Shown piece after piece: positions 15,904-25,373 of a stretch of 64,000 bases of DNA. The stretch lies in the NCBI GenBank assembly GCA_902566315.1, contig CACFIL010000005.1, positions 1 through 64,000 on the forward strand. The letters are read 5' to 3'. The DNA comes from an uncultured Pelagibacteraceae bacterium. GTDB lineage: Bacteria > Pseudomonadota > Alphaproteobacteria > Pelagibacterales > Pelagibacteraceae. How positions within the stretch are numbered: the first letter of the stretch is position 1; the number at the start of each line of letters is the position of its first letter. Under the pieces are notes generated by a model that was not told where the DNA came from, did not search any database, and saw only the letters and a program-made list of their open reading frames with translations. The position numbers and the translations under genes were made by a program.

Positions 15904-16821
15904 ATGAAAGTTTTAAAACCATTATATTTAAATGACAAAAATTTTATTTCTTATTTATTAATTCCTCTTACAATTTTTACTATTTTAATAAATTTTGGTA
16001 AAAATTTATTAATTAGAAAAAAATATAAAATCAAAACTATATGTGTGGGAAATATTTATATTGGTGGAACTGGAAAAACTTCTCTAAGCATTCAAATAAA
16101 TAAAATTTTAAGAAACAAGTTTAAAACCGTATTCATTAAAAAAAGATATTTAAATCAGCTTGATGAAAGAAAAATGCTTCAGGCTCATGGAAACCTAATT
16201 AGTGATGAAAATAGAGGTATAAGTTTAGATAAAGCTGAGGTAAAAAAATTCGATGTAGCTATTTTAGATGATGGACTACAAGATAAAAAAATAAATTACG
16301 ACATATCAATTGCTTGCTTTAATTCAACTTATGGTATCGGCAATGGATATTTACTTCCGGCAGGACCTTTAAGGGAAAAACTAGAAATATTAAAAAAATA
16401 TAGTGCAATTTTTTTGATCGGTGAAAAAAAAAATACTAAACTTTCATCAATATTAAAAAAGTTTAATAATAAAATATTTTATTCCAACTATGTTCCGATC
16501 AATATTAAAAACTTCAATAGAAAAAAAAGCTACTTATATTTTTGTGGGATTGGAAATCCAGAGGAGTTTGAAAACACACTTACTAAGTATAAGTTTAAGA
16601 TATCAAAAAAGTTTATATTTCCCGATCATCATAATTATACAAATGAAGATTTAGAGAAAATTAAAAAAACTGCTTTAAATAATAAATTAGAAATCATTAC
16701 TACAGAAAAAGATTATAAAAGACTAACAATTAATAATAAAAAAAATATTAAATATTTAAAAGTAGAATTACAAATAGAAAATTATAAAAAGTTTTTAAAT
16801 TTTTTAAAAGAAAAGATATGA
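15904..16821 (+). CDS. lpxK: Tetraacyldisaccharide 4'-kinase
   Basis: Phosphorylates the 4' position of the lipid A disaccharide with ATP at the inner-membrane face. 305 residues; one N-terminal membrane segment is followed by VGNIYIGGTGKTSL at about 50-63, a Walker A loop with the N-x-x-x-GGTGKT form specific to LpxK. DVAILDDGLQDKKI (Walker B region) and the NGYLLPAGPLREK motif are also diagnostic. The ATG directly follows the waaA stop, and the TGA overlaps the next gene (ATGA). Confidence 0.94.
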   Translation: MKVLKPLYLNDKNFISYLLIPLTIFTILINFGKNLLIRKKYKIKTICVGNIYIGGTGKTSLSIQINKILRNKFKTVFIKKRYLNQLDERKMLQAHGNLISDENRGISLDKAEVKKFDVAILDDGLQDKKINYDISIACFNSTYGIGNGYLLPAGPLREKLEILKKYSAIFLIGEKKNTKLSSILKKFNNKIFYSNYVPINIKNFNRKKSYLYFCGIGNPEEFENTLTKYKFKISKKFIFPDHHNYTNEDLEKIKKTALNNKLEIITTEKDYKRLTINNKKNIKYLKVELQIENYKKFLNFLKEKI

Positions 16822-17678
16822 GAAAAATAATATATTTTATTGAATTTCTATTGGTAGAATTTTTATTTTTTATTTGTAAAGTTATAGGATATAAATCAGC
16901 ATCTAATTTAGGGTTTTTTATTGGAAAAAATTTTGGAAACTTTTTTCGAAAAAAAAAATCTATAATTGAAAATTTGCATAAATCTAAAATTGCAATAAGT
17001 ATTTCTGACGACCAATTTGTTAATAATATTTTAGGAAACTACGGGCGAATTTTAGCAGAATATCCGTTTTTAAAAGATTTTAGAAACAATAAGTTAGAGC
17101 AGTTTATTAGAATAGATGGTATCGAAAATTTGGATAAAATTAAAAATCTCAAGAAGCCTGTTGTTTTTATATCAGGACATTTTAACAACTTTGAACTCAT
17201 GGCTATGCAAATTGAGAAACATGGAATAAATCTAGCAGCTATATATAGACCACTTAATAATATTTTTTTAAATAAAACAATGGAAAGGATAAGAACTAAA
17301 TATATTTGTAGAAATCAAATCAGGAAAGGAAGATCGGGTACTAGACAAATTTTAGAAAATTTAAAAAAAGGTAACTCAATAGCCTTAATGATTGATCAAA
17401 GAGTTACAGAAGGTATAAAAATTGATTTCTTTGGAAACTTAGCGTCTACCACCACAATACCAGCTCAAATTATTAAAAAATATGAATGTGATTTGGTTCC
17501 AATTTATATTGAAAGATTAGAGAAATATAACTTTAAAATGTATGTGTCGCAGCCAATGGCAATCAACTCAAAAAAGTCTCAAGAGGAAATTTCTGATCAT
17601 TTAAATACGATCTTAGAGAAGATGATACTAAAAAATCCTGATCAATGGATTTGGACACACAATAGGTGGAAAAAATAA
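16818..17678 (+). CDS. lpxL: Lipid A biosynthesis acyltransferase (LpxL/HtrB family)
   Basis: 286-residue membrane-anchored acyltransferase adding a secondary acyl chain to lipid A. An N-terminal hydrophobic stretch (about 5-40) is followed by GHFNNFE near residue 121, the H-x4-E catalytic motif of this family. RKGRSGTRQILENLKKGNSIALMIDQRV then matches the second conserved block, and PDQWIWTHNRWK is the typical ending. I cannot decide between LpxL and LpxM substrate preference. It closes the LPS cluster and stops three bases before the convergent DUF2093 stop. Confidence 0.88.
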   Translation: MRKIIYFIEFLLVEFLFFICKVIGYKSASNLGFFIGKNFGNFFRKKKSIIENLHKSKIAISISDDQFVNNILGNYGRILAEYPFLKDFRNNKLEQFIRIDGIENLDKIKNLKKPVVFISGHFNNFELMAMQIEKHGINLAAIYRPLNNIFLNKTMERIRTKYICRNQIRKGRSGTRQILENLKKGNSIALMIDQRVTEGIKIDFFGNLASTTTIPAQIIKKYECDLVPIYIERLEKYNFKMYVSQPMAINSKKSQEEISDHLNTILEKMILKNPDQWIWTHNRWKK

Positions 17679-17681
17679 TAA

Positions 17682-17873
17682 TTACTTAGTATCTTTTTCT
17701 TTTTTTATTGAAGCTTCAACATAAGAAAAGTAAGCCTCTTGCTCATCAACATTCCAATAATTCAAATTCTGAAGCGAAATTTTCTTTCCTGAAACTGCAC
17801 AAATAACATGGTCGCCTTCTTCTATGATATCAAATTTATTTGGTAGATATTTTAATTTTGCTAACTTGTTCAT
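17682..17873 (-). CDS. DUF2093 domain-containing protein
   Basis: A 63-residue soluble protein matching the alphaproteobacterial DUF2093 family: LAKLKYLPNKFDIIEEGDHVICAVSGKKISL, then YWNVDEQEAYFSYVEA. It has one conserved Cys (VICAVSGK). The function is unknown. It lies alone between lpxL (3 bases) and the divergent purD (26 bases between starts). Confidence 0.88.
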   Translation of the reverse strand: MNKLAKLKYLPNKFDIIEEGDHVICAVSGKKISLQNLNYWNVDEQEAYFSYVEASIKKEKDTK

Positions 17874-17899
17874 GATTTATAGGATATATATTTGAATAT

Positions 17900-19165
17900 A
17901 TGAAAATTGCAATTCTTGGAAATGGTGGTAGAGAACATGCAATAGCAAGCAAAATCTCAAAATCCCATAAACTTGAAAAATTATTTTGTATACCAGGTAA
18001 TGCTGGCACTGACTCAATAGCAGAGAATGTAAAAATTGATTTTTATAATTTTGAAATTTTATTGCAATTCATAAAAGAAAATAAAATTGATTTAGTAATT
18101 GTAGGACCTGAAAAACCTCTAGTTGATGGTGTTGTTGATTTTCTTTCAAAAGAAAATATAAAAGTTTTTGGTCCAAACAAAAAAGTTTCACAACTAGAAG
18201 GATCAAAAATATTTACAAAGAAGATATGTGAAAAGTATAATATTCCTACTGCACAATTTGGAGTATTTAGAACTGCTACAGAAGCTTATTCACATTTAAA
18301 AAATGCAAATATGCCTATAGTCGTTAAAGCAGATGGATTAGCTGCAGGTAAGGGTGTTTATATCTGTGAGGATTTAGAAAGTGCGAATAAAGCGGTTAAA
18401 GAAATATTCAATGGAAAATTTGGTTTAGCTGAACAAATCCTTATTGAAGAATTTTTGCAAGGAGATGAAATGAGTTATTTTGTGCTTTCAGATGGAAAAA
18501 CATATAGAAGATTTAATACTGCTCAAGACCATAAGAGAGTTGGTGAGGGAGATAAAGGAAATAACACTGGAGGCATGGGTGCATATTCACCTTCTGGACT
18601 AATAAACAAAGAACTTGATAAAAAAATAATTACAAAAATTGTTAATCCTACTTTTAAGGCTATTAAAGACATGGAAGAGAATTACAAAGGATTTTTATAT
18701 GTTGGTCTGATGATTAAAGACAATAATCCATATCTTATTGAATATAACGTGAGAATGGGAGATCCAGAATGTCAAACAATTTTGCCGCTTTTATCTTCTG
18801 ATTTATTAGATCTGATTTTATCTTGCTGTAATGAAACTTTAGAGAGCCAAGATATTCTTTGGAAGAGAAAAAAAAGTATGTGTATAGTACTTTGCTCTAA
18901 TGGATATCCAGATATTTATAAAAAAAATATCGAAATACCAAGCATTGAAAATATAAAGAATGATAATTCATTTTTTATTTACCATGCAGGCACAGAAAAA
19001 AAGGATAACAAAGTATATGCTAATGGAGGGAGGGTACTGAATTTTGTTAGTATCTCTAATAATTTTAAGTCCTCAAGAGACAAAGTAATCAAAGAAATAG
19101 AAAATCTAAATTGGGAAAACGGTTTTTATCGTAGAGATATTGGATATAAAATTATAGATATATGA
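17900..19165 (+). CDS. purD: Phosphoribosylamine-glycine ligase (GAR synthetase)
   Basis: ATP-grasp enzyme of de novo purine synthesis joining phosphoribosylamine and glycine. 421 residues is the standard length. It begins MKIAILGNGGREHAIA, the PurD N-terminal nucleotide-like fold. The ATP-grasp core contains PIVVKADGLAAGKGV, and the substrate loop HKRVGEGDKGNNTGGMGAYSP and the metal site EYNVRMGDPECQ are all family hallmarks. Its TGA overlaps the rsmD ATG (ATGA), so the two genes are coupled. Confidence 0.97.
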   Translation: MKIAILGNGGREHAIASKISKSHKLEKLFCIPGNAGTDSIAENVKIDFYNFEILLQFIKENKIDLVIVGPEKPLVDGVVDFLSKENIKVFGPNKKVSQLEGSKIFTKKICEKYNIPTAQFGVFRTATEAYSHLKNANMPIVVKADGLAAGKGVYICEDLESANKAVKEIFNGKFGLAEQILIEEFLQGDEMSYFVLSDGKTYRRFNTAQDHKRVGEGDKGNNTGGMGAYSPSGLINKELDKKIITKIVNPTFKAIKDMEENYKGFLYVGLMIKDNNPYLIEYNVRMGDPECQTILPLLSSDLLDLILSCCNETLESQDILWKRKKSMCIVLCSNGYPDIYKKNIEIPSIENIKNDNSFFIYHAGTEKKDNKVYANGGRVLNFVSISNNFKSSRDKVIKEIENLNWENGFYRRDIGYKIIDI

Positions 19166-19725
19166 GAGTCATTGGAGGAAGTCTCAAAGGAAAAAAATTA
19201 TTAATTCCTCTCGATAAATCTACAAGACCATTGAGAGATATTGTGCGAGAATCGATTTTCAATATTTTAGATCATTCAAGTAAAGTATATAAAAACATAA
19301 ATAACTCTAAAGTGTTGGATTTATTTTCTGGTACTGGCTCATTTGGAATTGAGTGTTTATCTAGAGGAGCTAAAAAGGTAATTTTCTTTGAGAATTACTC
19401 AAATTCGATAAAAGTTTTAAAGAATAACATATTTAATTTAAAATTAGAGAGCAAAACTAAAGTATATGAAAGTAATGCATATAATTTAAAAGAATCAAAT
19501 TTAAACAATGAAATTTTTGATGTAATTTTTCTAGATCCACCTTTTAAAGACAAAGAAATAAATATTTTAATAGATCAAATAAAAATATTAAAGATCGCTG
19601 ATACAAATACAATAATAATTATACATCGAAATAAAAAATCAGTAGATAATATTTCTAATTTTTTAAATGTTTTAGATGAAAAGAATTATGGTTTATCTAA
19701 AATTTTATTCAGTAAATTAGCTTAA
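19162..19725 (+). CDS. rsmD: 16S rRNA (guanine-966-N2)-methyltransferase
   Basis: 187-residue Rossmann-fold SAM methyltransferase acting on G966 of 16S rRNA in the 30S subunit. RVIGGSLKGKKL and STRPLRDIVRESIFNIL form the N-terminal RNA-binding region. Motif I is LDLFSGTGSFGIE (about 52-64) and motif IV is IFLDPPF near residue 124, where DPPF marks N2-guanine chemistry. The gene is coupled to purD. Its stop shares the bases TTAA with the stop of the convergent pgi gene. Confidence 0.93.
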   Translation: MRVIGGSLKGKKLLIPLDKSTRPLRDIVRESIFNILDHSSKVYKNINNSKVLDLFSGTGSFGIECLSRGAKKVIFFENYSNSIKVLKNNIFNLKLESKTKVYESNAYNLKESNLNNEIFDVIFLDPPFKDKEINILIDQIKILKIADTNTIIIIHRNKKSVDNISNFLNVLDEKNYGLSKILFSKLA

Positions 19726-20891
19726 ATAAGTAATTTTGACGTTTCAGTTTTAATTAACTCAACTGAAGGTTGATCAAAAGGATTGACTTTCATTAGCCTT
19801 CCCAACAAAATTGTTTCTAGAACAAAAAAGGTAAATAATTCTCCAACTGTTTCCTCATTTTTTCTCAAAATTTCAAAACTCCTAAAAGGTATTTTTTTTC
19901 TTTTAAAAACTGTTTGAGTTGCCTGTCTTTGTGCTTTTATGATTTGATTTAAATTTTTGTTTTTTAAAATTGAAAACTTATCAAATAAATTTTTATTTGA
20001 TATTCTTTCTGTTTTTTCATTTAAAATTCCAAAAAATGTAAAAAAATTATTTTTTGGTCCATCTAAATAAAGTTGAAGCAAGCTATGATTGTCCTTGGGC
20101 ATAGATGAAATAATAGGAAAAATACCCTTATTATCTTTTCCTAAACTTTCTGCTGTAAGTTGTTGGTACCATTTGAATAAATTATTAGAACTTTCATCAT
20201 AGTTAAGAATTACTGAATTTTTTTTCCCTTTTGAAACACAGTTAAATATGAAATTAACGTTATAAATCAATTGATTTAGAAAATATTTACTTTTTATTAG
20301 GTAATTGAGCCTTTTAAATTTTCTTTCATTTAGACCTAGCAATTCTACTGGCAACATACCAACTTCAGATAAAACTGAATATCTTCCTCCAATATAATTT
20401 TTATGTTCAATAATATCTGCCTTTAATTTGTTTCCCAGTTTTATAAGAAAGCTAGATTTTTTCTCTGTGATTACTATATTTTTATTTTTTTTTTGTGAAT
20501 TAAGAATTACGTTGAAATTTGATATGGTCTCAAGTGTGCTACCAGATTTTGATACTATTAAATTTAAAGTTTTTTTCTTATTTTTAAAATTTATTTTACT
20601 ATCAAGGTTATTGTAAAAATTTATTTTTTTTTTTACCTTAAAATTTAAGAAATCATATATCGCCTCTGTTCCTAAAATTGAACCACCCATACCAATTAGA
20701 TTTATGGCATCAAAGTTTTGATATTTTTTTAAAATTCCTTTTTTATAGCTATATTTGTAATTTTTATTAAATGAATTTAACAACAAATCACTTGTAACTA
20801 ATTCTTTTTTTAAAATATTGTTTATTTTTTTTTTTGCTTTTGTATTTTTTTTTTGAACAAAATTTTTAAAAATTATTCTTTTTGAAAACAT
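19722..20891 (-). CDS. pgi: Glucose-6-phosphate isomerase, short form
   Basis: Isomerises glucose-6-phosphate and fructose-6-phosphate in the cytoplasm. The protein has 389 residues against about 540 for the E. coli enzyme; the N-terminal part is shortened. The SIS-type phosphosugar loop IVSKSGSTLETISN is at about 112-125, followed by GGRYSVLSEVGMLP, DNHSLLQLYLDGP with the catalytic His, and NPFDQPSVELIK near the end. All core catalytic regions are retained, so it is probably active. It overlaps the upstream lipoprotein gene by 26 bases, an unusually long same-strand overlap. Confidence 0.9.
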   Translation of the reverse strand: MFSKRIIFKNFVQKKNTKAKKKINNILKKELVTSDLLLNSFNKNYKYSYKKGILKKYQNFDAINLIGMGGSILGTEAIYDFLNFKVKKKINFYNNLDSKINFKNKKKTLNLIVSKSGSTLETISNFNVILNSQKKNKNIVITEKKSSFLIKLGNKLKADIIEHKNYIGGRYSVLSEVGMLPVELLGLNERKFKRLNYLIKSKYFLNQLIYNVNFIFNCVSKGKKNSVILNYDESSNNLFKWYQQLTAESLGKDNKGIFPIISSMPKDNHSLLQLYLDGPKNNFFTFFGILNEKTERISNKNLFDKFSILKNKNLNQIIKAQRQATQTVFKRKKIPFRSFEILRKNEETVGELFTFFVLETILLGRLMKVNPFDQPSVELIKTETSKLLI

Positions 20892-21222
20892 TTCTTTGCT
20901 TAATTTTTTTTAATAATAAACTTTCAATTGAACTAGATTCTTCTGATCCTGAATTATCTTCAATAATTTTGTTATTCTTAAGCAGCTCCTCTATATTTGA
21001 TTTACCACTTTCAATATCTCCAGTTGATTTAACACTTGCTTCTCCAGGTTTTGGTAATTTATCAAAATCTGGAGGCATAGCTAATGGATTTTTTTTATCG
21101 ATTAAAAATTCGTCACCTTGATCTGATCTTTTTTTTCCTTGCAATGCTTCTCCAACTGAACCACATGAATATAAAAATAATAAGAAGAATAATAACTTAG
21201 TAATTTGAAAGATTTTATTCAT
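20866..21222 (-). CDS. bamF: DUF3035 / BamF-type outer membrane lipoprotein
   Basis: 118-residue lipoprotein with a signal peptide and a lipobox LFLYSC, the lipidated Cys being near residue 20. DEFLIDKKNPLAMPPDFDKLPKPG is the signature of DUF3035, described in Caulobacter as the BAM complex subunit BamF. Genes of this family usually lie next to lspA, as here. It starts 8 bases inside the lspA end and its own end overlaps pgi by 26 bases. Only the central motif is strongly conserved; the C-terminal half is low complexity (Ser/Glu/Lys). Confidence 0.85.
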   Translation of the reverse strand: MNKIFQITKLLFFLLFLYSCGSVGEALQGKKRSDQGDEFLIDKKNPLAMPPDFDKLPKPGEASVKSTGDIESGKSNIEELLKNNKIIEDNSGSEESSSIESLLLKKIKQRNVFKKNNF

Positions 21223-21706
21223 TTACTTTTTTATAACTTATTAATTCAGACAAAATAAGCAAAATAATACCAATTGTAATAAATATATCAGCCACATTGA
21301 AAACAAACCAATGGTATCCATTATAATTCAGGTCAAAAAAGTCTGGGACAGCTCTATAATAAATCCTATCAAATAGATTGCCTAGTGAGCCTCCTAAAAT
21401 AATAATTAAAAAATAATATTTTAGCCCTTTTTCCTTAAATAATAGATAAATTATAACAAAATTAATTAAGATAATTAAAATGGTGACTACATTATAAAAA
21501 AGATCTTGATCTGAAGATAATAAGCCAAAACCTATTCCTTTATTCCAAACTAGATAAAAATTTAAAAATGAGTTTATGTAAATATCTACTTGTCCAGTTT
21601 CCTCTAATATATTTAGAATAAGTATTTTTGATATTCTATCTAATAAGAAAATGAATAATAAAATGAAAATACTTATTACTATTTTTTTAATATTTTCACT
21701 TTTCAT
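21215..21706 (-). CDS. lspA: Lipoprotein signal peptidase (signal peptidase II)
   Basis: 163-residue inner-membrane aspartyl protease that removes signal peptides from prolipoproteins. Four hydrophobic helices are visible. The catalytic regions are GNLFDRIYYRAVPDFFD (Asp near 122) and FNVADIFITIG (Asp140). It is translationally coupled to ileS (ATGA) and precedes the BamF-type lipoprotein gene, one of its likely clients. The ileS-lspA pairing is widely conserved in proteobacteria. Confidence 0.95.
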   Translation of the reverse strand: MKSENIKKIVISIFILLFIFLLDRISKILILNILEETGQVDIYINSFLNFYLVWNKGIGFGLLSSDQDLFYNVVTILIILINFVIIYLLFKEKGLKYYFLIIILGGSLGNLFDRIYYRAVPDFFDLNYNGYHWFVFNVADIFITIGIILLILSELISYKKVNE

Positions 21707-24444
21707 GAAAGATGACAGTTACCATCTCTTTCACAAATATTTTCTCTAATTTTCCAACAAACTGGGCACTTATTTCCAACAGCTTTTGAACTAGTGATCT
21801 CAATTTCTTTTTCTAAATTGTTATCATTCAAGATTGAAGCAGAAGATGTAATGCAAATTTCAGAAAAATCATGGTTCTGAGCCAAACTATACATGTCTTT
21901 ATCTTTAATTTTTATCTCAATATTTGCCTCTAAACTTGAACCAATAATTTTATCTGCCCTTTTACTTTCAATACTAATGTTTGCTTCGTCTCTGATCAAT
22001 TTAAGTTTATTCCATTTGTCGTTCAATTCTTCATTTTTCCACTTATTTGGAATTTTAACAAATTTTTGTAAATGAATACTTCCTTTATCATTTTCCTTAT
22101 GAATTAAATGATAAATTTCTTCAGTAGTAAATGATAGGATTGGTGCAAACCATTTTAATAAACATTCTAGAATTACTTTTAAAATTAAGATACAATCTGA
22201 GCGTTTTTTTGAGTCTTTTGGGTCACAATAAAGAAGATCTTTTCTAATATCAAAATAAAATGCTGAGAGTTCTACAGTACAAAAATTTAATAATTCTTTA
22301 TATAAATTATGAAAATTATATGACTTAAAGTATTCATTAAAACTCTCATCTATCACATACAATCTATGCAACATATACTTTTCTAATTCAGGAATATTAT
22401 TTAAATCAATTTTATCAAAATCTATTTTTGAATATTCGTCTTGTATATTTCCTAAAAGATATCTGAAAGTATTTCTTATTTTTCTATATGACTCAGAGTG
22501 CTGGTTTAAAATTGAATAGTCTATTCTTAAATCCTCAGCATAATTTGATGAAGCAACCCAAATTCTAAGTATATCAGCACCATATTTTTTTAAAATATCT
22601 TCTGGAGCTATAACATTTCCCGTTGATTTAGACATTTTAAGTCCTTTTCCATCAACAACAAACCCGTGGGATAAAATACTTTCAAATGGTGCTCTACCTC
22701 TTGTTCCGCATGACTCTAACAGTGAAGAATGAAACCAACCTCTATGTTGATCTGAACCCTCTAGATACATTGAAGCAGGCCATTTTAAATCTTCCCTCTT
22801 TTCTAAAACAAAAGAATGAGTTGATCCACTGTCAAACCATACTTCTACAATATCACTAGTCTTATCAAAATCTTCTGCTTTATATTTGTCACCGAGTAGT
22901 CTCTGAAAATTATCTTCAAACCAACAGTCTGAGCCTTCTTTTTCATAAATTTTTGCAATATTCTCAAAAACTTCCTCATCAATAAGAATTTCTCCAGTTT
23001 TTTTGGAAATAAATATCGGAAGTGGAACGCCCCAAACTCTCTGCCTAGAGACACACCAATCTGGCCTTGTCTCTATCATTGCTTTAATTCTTTCTTTTCC
23101 TTTGCTTGGATAAAAAGTGGTATCATTTATTGCTTTAAGTGCTTTGTCTCTTAGCTTATGACTTTCCATTGAAATGAACCATTGAGGTGTTGCTCTGTGA
23201 ACTAAAGGAGCCTTTGATCTCCAAGAATGTGGGTAAGAATGTGTTAGTTTTCCATTGTTCAAAAGACCTTTTAGTTCTTTAAGCTTTTCTATAACAATAT
23301 CATTTGCTTTAAAAATATGAGTTCCTTCAAATATAGGTATGTGTTTCGTGTACCTTCCATCATCATCAACTGTTTCAATTGCTTTTATTCCATTATTGAT
23401 ACACAAATTAAAATCATCAGGTCCATGACTTGGAGCACAATGAACAATTCCTGTTCCTTGTTCAGTTGTTACAAATCTTGCCTCGAGCATTGGAACATCA
23501 TATTCATAGCCAATTTTATAAAATGGATGATTACAAACAGTTCCATCAAATTCTTTTCCTTTAAATTCTTTTAATATATTAATTTTGTTATCAGTGTCTT
23601 TAGCAACAGATGTCAAAAGTTCTTTTGCAATAACTACTTTTTCATTTTGTAAAATATCTTTATTATCTATCTCGCATAAAACATAATTCAAACCTTGGTT
23701 ATAGGCTAATGCTTTATTAGCTGGTATCGTCCATGGGGTTGTAGTCCAAATAAGAACGTTCGAACCAATTAGTTCTTTGATATTAGATTTTTTTACTGGA
23801 AAGGCTACATAGATTGTATCAGATACATGATTTTTATATTCCACTTCTGCATCTGCTAAAGCTGTTTTTTCAACTGTAGACCATAAAACAGGTTTGTAAC
23901 CTTTGTACAAACTACCCTCTTTTAAAAATTTTCCAAGTTCTCTTACAATTTGAGCTTCTGCATCGAAACTCATAGTTGAATAATAGTTTTCCCAGTCTCC
24001 AATTACTCCTAATCTTTTAAATTGATCTTTATGAATATTAATCCATTTACTTGCAAAATCTCTACATTCTTTTCTAAATTCAATAATAGGTACATCATTT
24101 TTATTTTTTTTATTTTTTTTGTATTGTTCCTCAATTTTCCATTCAATTGGTAAGCCATGACAATCCCATCCGGGTACATAAACTGAGTCTTTGCCATCCA
24201 TTTGATGAAATTTAATTATTATATCTTTTAGAATTTTATTTAATGCAGTACCCATATGAATATTTCCATTTGCATATGGAGGTCCATCGTGTAAGACAAA
24301 TTTTTCTTTGCCTTTACTTTGAGATCTTAGTTTTTCATATAAATTAATCTTATCCCAATATTTCAAATATTCAGGTTCTTTATTTGGTAGATTTGCTTTC
24401 ATAGAAAAAGCAGTTTTAGGTAAGTTTAAATGTTCCTTGCTCAT
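21703..24444 (-). CDS. ileS: Isoleucine-tRNA ligase
   Basis: Class I aminoacyl-tRNA synthetase of 913 residues. The HIGH-type motif is PYANGNIHMG at about 56-65 and the KMSKS motif is KMSKSTGNV near residue 600. The tRNA editing (CP1) domain includes WTTTPWTIPANKA. The C-terminus has CPVCWKIRENICERDGNC, two Cys pairs of the zinc-binding tail as in bacterial IleRS. The start overlaps the ribF stop by one base (TAATG), and lspA is coupled downstream. This gives a ribF-ileS-lspA-bamF-pgi transcript. Confidence 0.98.
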   Translation of the reverse strand: MSKEHLNLPKTAFSMKANLPNKEPEYLKYWDKINLYEKLRSQSKGKEKFVLHDGPPYANGNIHMGTALNKILKDIIIKFHQMDGKDSVYVPGWDCHGLPIEWKIEEQYKKNKKNKNDVPIIEFRKECRDFASKWINIHKDQFKRLGVIGDWENYYSTMSFDAEAQIVRELGKFLKEGSLYKGYKPVLWSTVEKTALADAEVEYKNHVSDTIYVAFPVKKSNIKELIGSNVLIWTTTPWTIPANKALAYNQGLNYVLCEIDNKDILQNEKVVIAKELLTSVAKDTDNKINILKEFKGKEFDGTVCNHPFYKIGYEYDVPMLEARFVTTEQGTGIVHCAPSHGPDDFNLCINNGIKAIETVDDDGRYTKHIPIFEGTHIFKANDIVIEKLKELKGLLNNGKLTHSYPHSWRSKAPLVHRATPQWFISMESHKLRDKALKAINDTTFYPSKGKERIKAMIETRPDWCVSRQRVWGVPLPIFISKKTGEILIDEEVFENIAKIYEKEGSDCWFEDNFQRLLGDKYKAEDFDKTSDIVEVWFDSGSTHSFVLEKREDLKWPASMYLEGSDQHRGWFHSSLLESCGTRGRAPFESILSHGFVVDGKGLKMSKSTGNVIAPEDILKKYGADILRIWVASSNYAEDLRIDYSILNQHSESYRKIRNTFRYLLGNIQDEYSKIDFDKIDLNNIPELEKYMLHRLYVIDESFNEYFKSYNFHNLYKELLNFCTVELSAFYFDIRKDLLYCDPKDSKKRSDCILILKVILECLLKWFAPILSFTTEEIYHLIHKENDKGSIHLQKFVKIPNKWKNEELNDKWNKLKLIRDEANISIESKRADKIIGSSLEANIEIKIKDKDMYSLAQNHDFSEICITSSASILNDNNLEKEIEITSSKAVGNKCPVCWKIRENICERDGNCHLS

Positions 24445-25373
24445 TATGTTTTTTTAGCTTTTAAAATATCTTTTTTAATTTGATTTTTTAACTCACTGAT
24501 ACCTTTGAATTTTTTTTCTCCTCTTATAAATTTTAAAAATTCTACAGATAATTTTTTATTATAAAGATTTCCTGAAAAATTAAAAATATTTACCTCTAAA
24601 AGTATTTTTTTTTGATTAAATGTGGGTCTATAACCTAAATTTGCAATTCCTTTATAGAATTTTCTTCTATCATTAATTCTGGTTTTTACAGCATAAACAC
24701 CAGGCTTTGCTATAACATAATTTCCAATATCGATATTACAAGTTGGGAAACCAATTTTTTGTCCCATCATTCTGCCTCTTTGAACTTTTCCTTCAATTTC
24801 CCAGTTTCTTTTCAAAAAAGTATTTGCTTTTGATAGTTTTCCCTCTTCAAGCAACTTTCTAATTATTGTTGATGAGATTATTTTTTTGTTTTTCATCAAA
24901 GGCGTTGGATTTATTAAATTATAACTAAAATCATTCTCAAATTTTTTAAGCACTGCTACATCGCCCTCTCTTTTATGGCCAAATCTAAAGTTATTACTAA
25001 CAAATATAAACTTTGATCTAAGTTTTTTGGATAAAATATTTTTTATGAATTGATAGTAAGTGATTTTGGAAAAATTTTTATCAAATTTTTTATTAATTAC
25101 AAAATCAACACCAAATTTTTTTAAATAAATAACTTTTTGATTAAAATTTGATATTCTGTAATTTTTAATTTTTGTATTAAAAAACATTTTAGGTATAGGA
25201 TCAAAAGTAACAACACCAACTTTAGATTTATATTTTGTTTTATATTTTTTAGCTAACTCAAATAATTTTTGATGCCCTGAATGTAAGCCATCAAAATTAC
25301 CTATTAAGATAATTGATTTTTTAAATTTACCTGGAATATTAAAATTATTAAAAATCTTTAATTTTTTTACCAT
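24444..25373 (-). CDS. ribF: Bifunctional riboflavin kinase / FAD synthetase
   Basis: 309-residue two-domain enzyme making FMN and then FAD. The N-terminal adenylyltransferase has LIGNFDGLHSGHQKLF (about 22-37, HxGH-like) and a late SSTIIRKLL that matches the S-S-T-x-I-R motif. The C-terminal flavokinase part has GQKIGFPTCNID (the P-T-x-N site) and GVYAVKTRINDRRKFYKGIANLGYRPTF. It sits directly before ileS, a common proteobacterial order. The start overlaps the preceding HAD gene by 7 bases. Confidence 0.95.
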   Translation of the reverse strand: MVKKLKIFNNFNIPGKFKKSIILIGNFDGLHSGHQKLFELAKKYKTKYKSKVGVVTFDPIPKMFFNTKIKNYRISNFNQKVIYLKKFGVDFVINKKFDKNFSKITYYQFIKNILSKKLRSKFIFVSNNFRFGHKREGDVAVLKKFENDFSYNLINPTPLMKNKKIISSTIIRKLLEEGKLSKANTFLKRNWEIEGKVQRGRMMGQKIGFPTCNIDIGNYVIAKPGVYAVKTRINDRRKFYKGIANLGYRPTFNQKKILLEVNIFNFSGNLYNKKLSVEFLKFIRGEKKFKGISELKNQIKKDILKAKKT

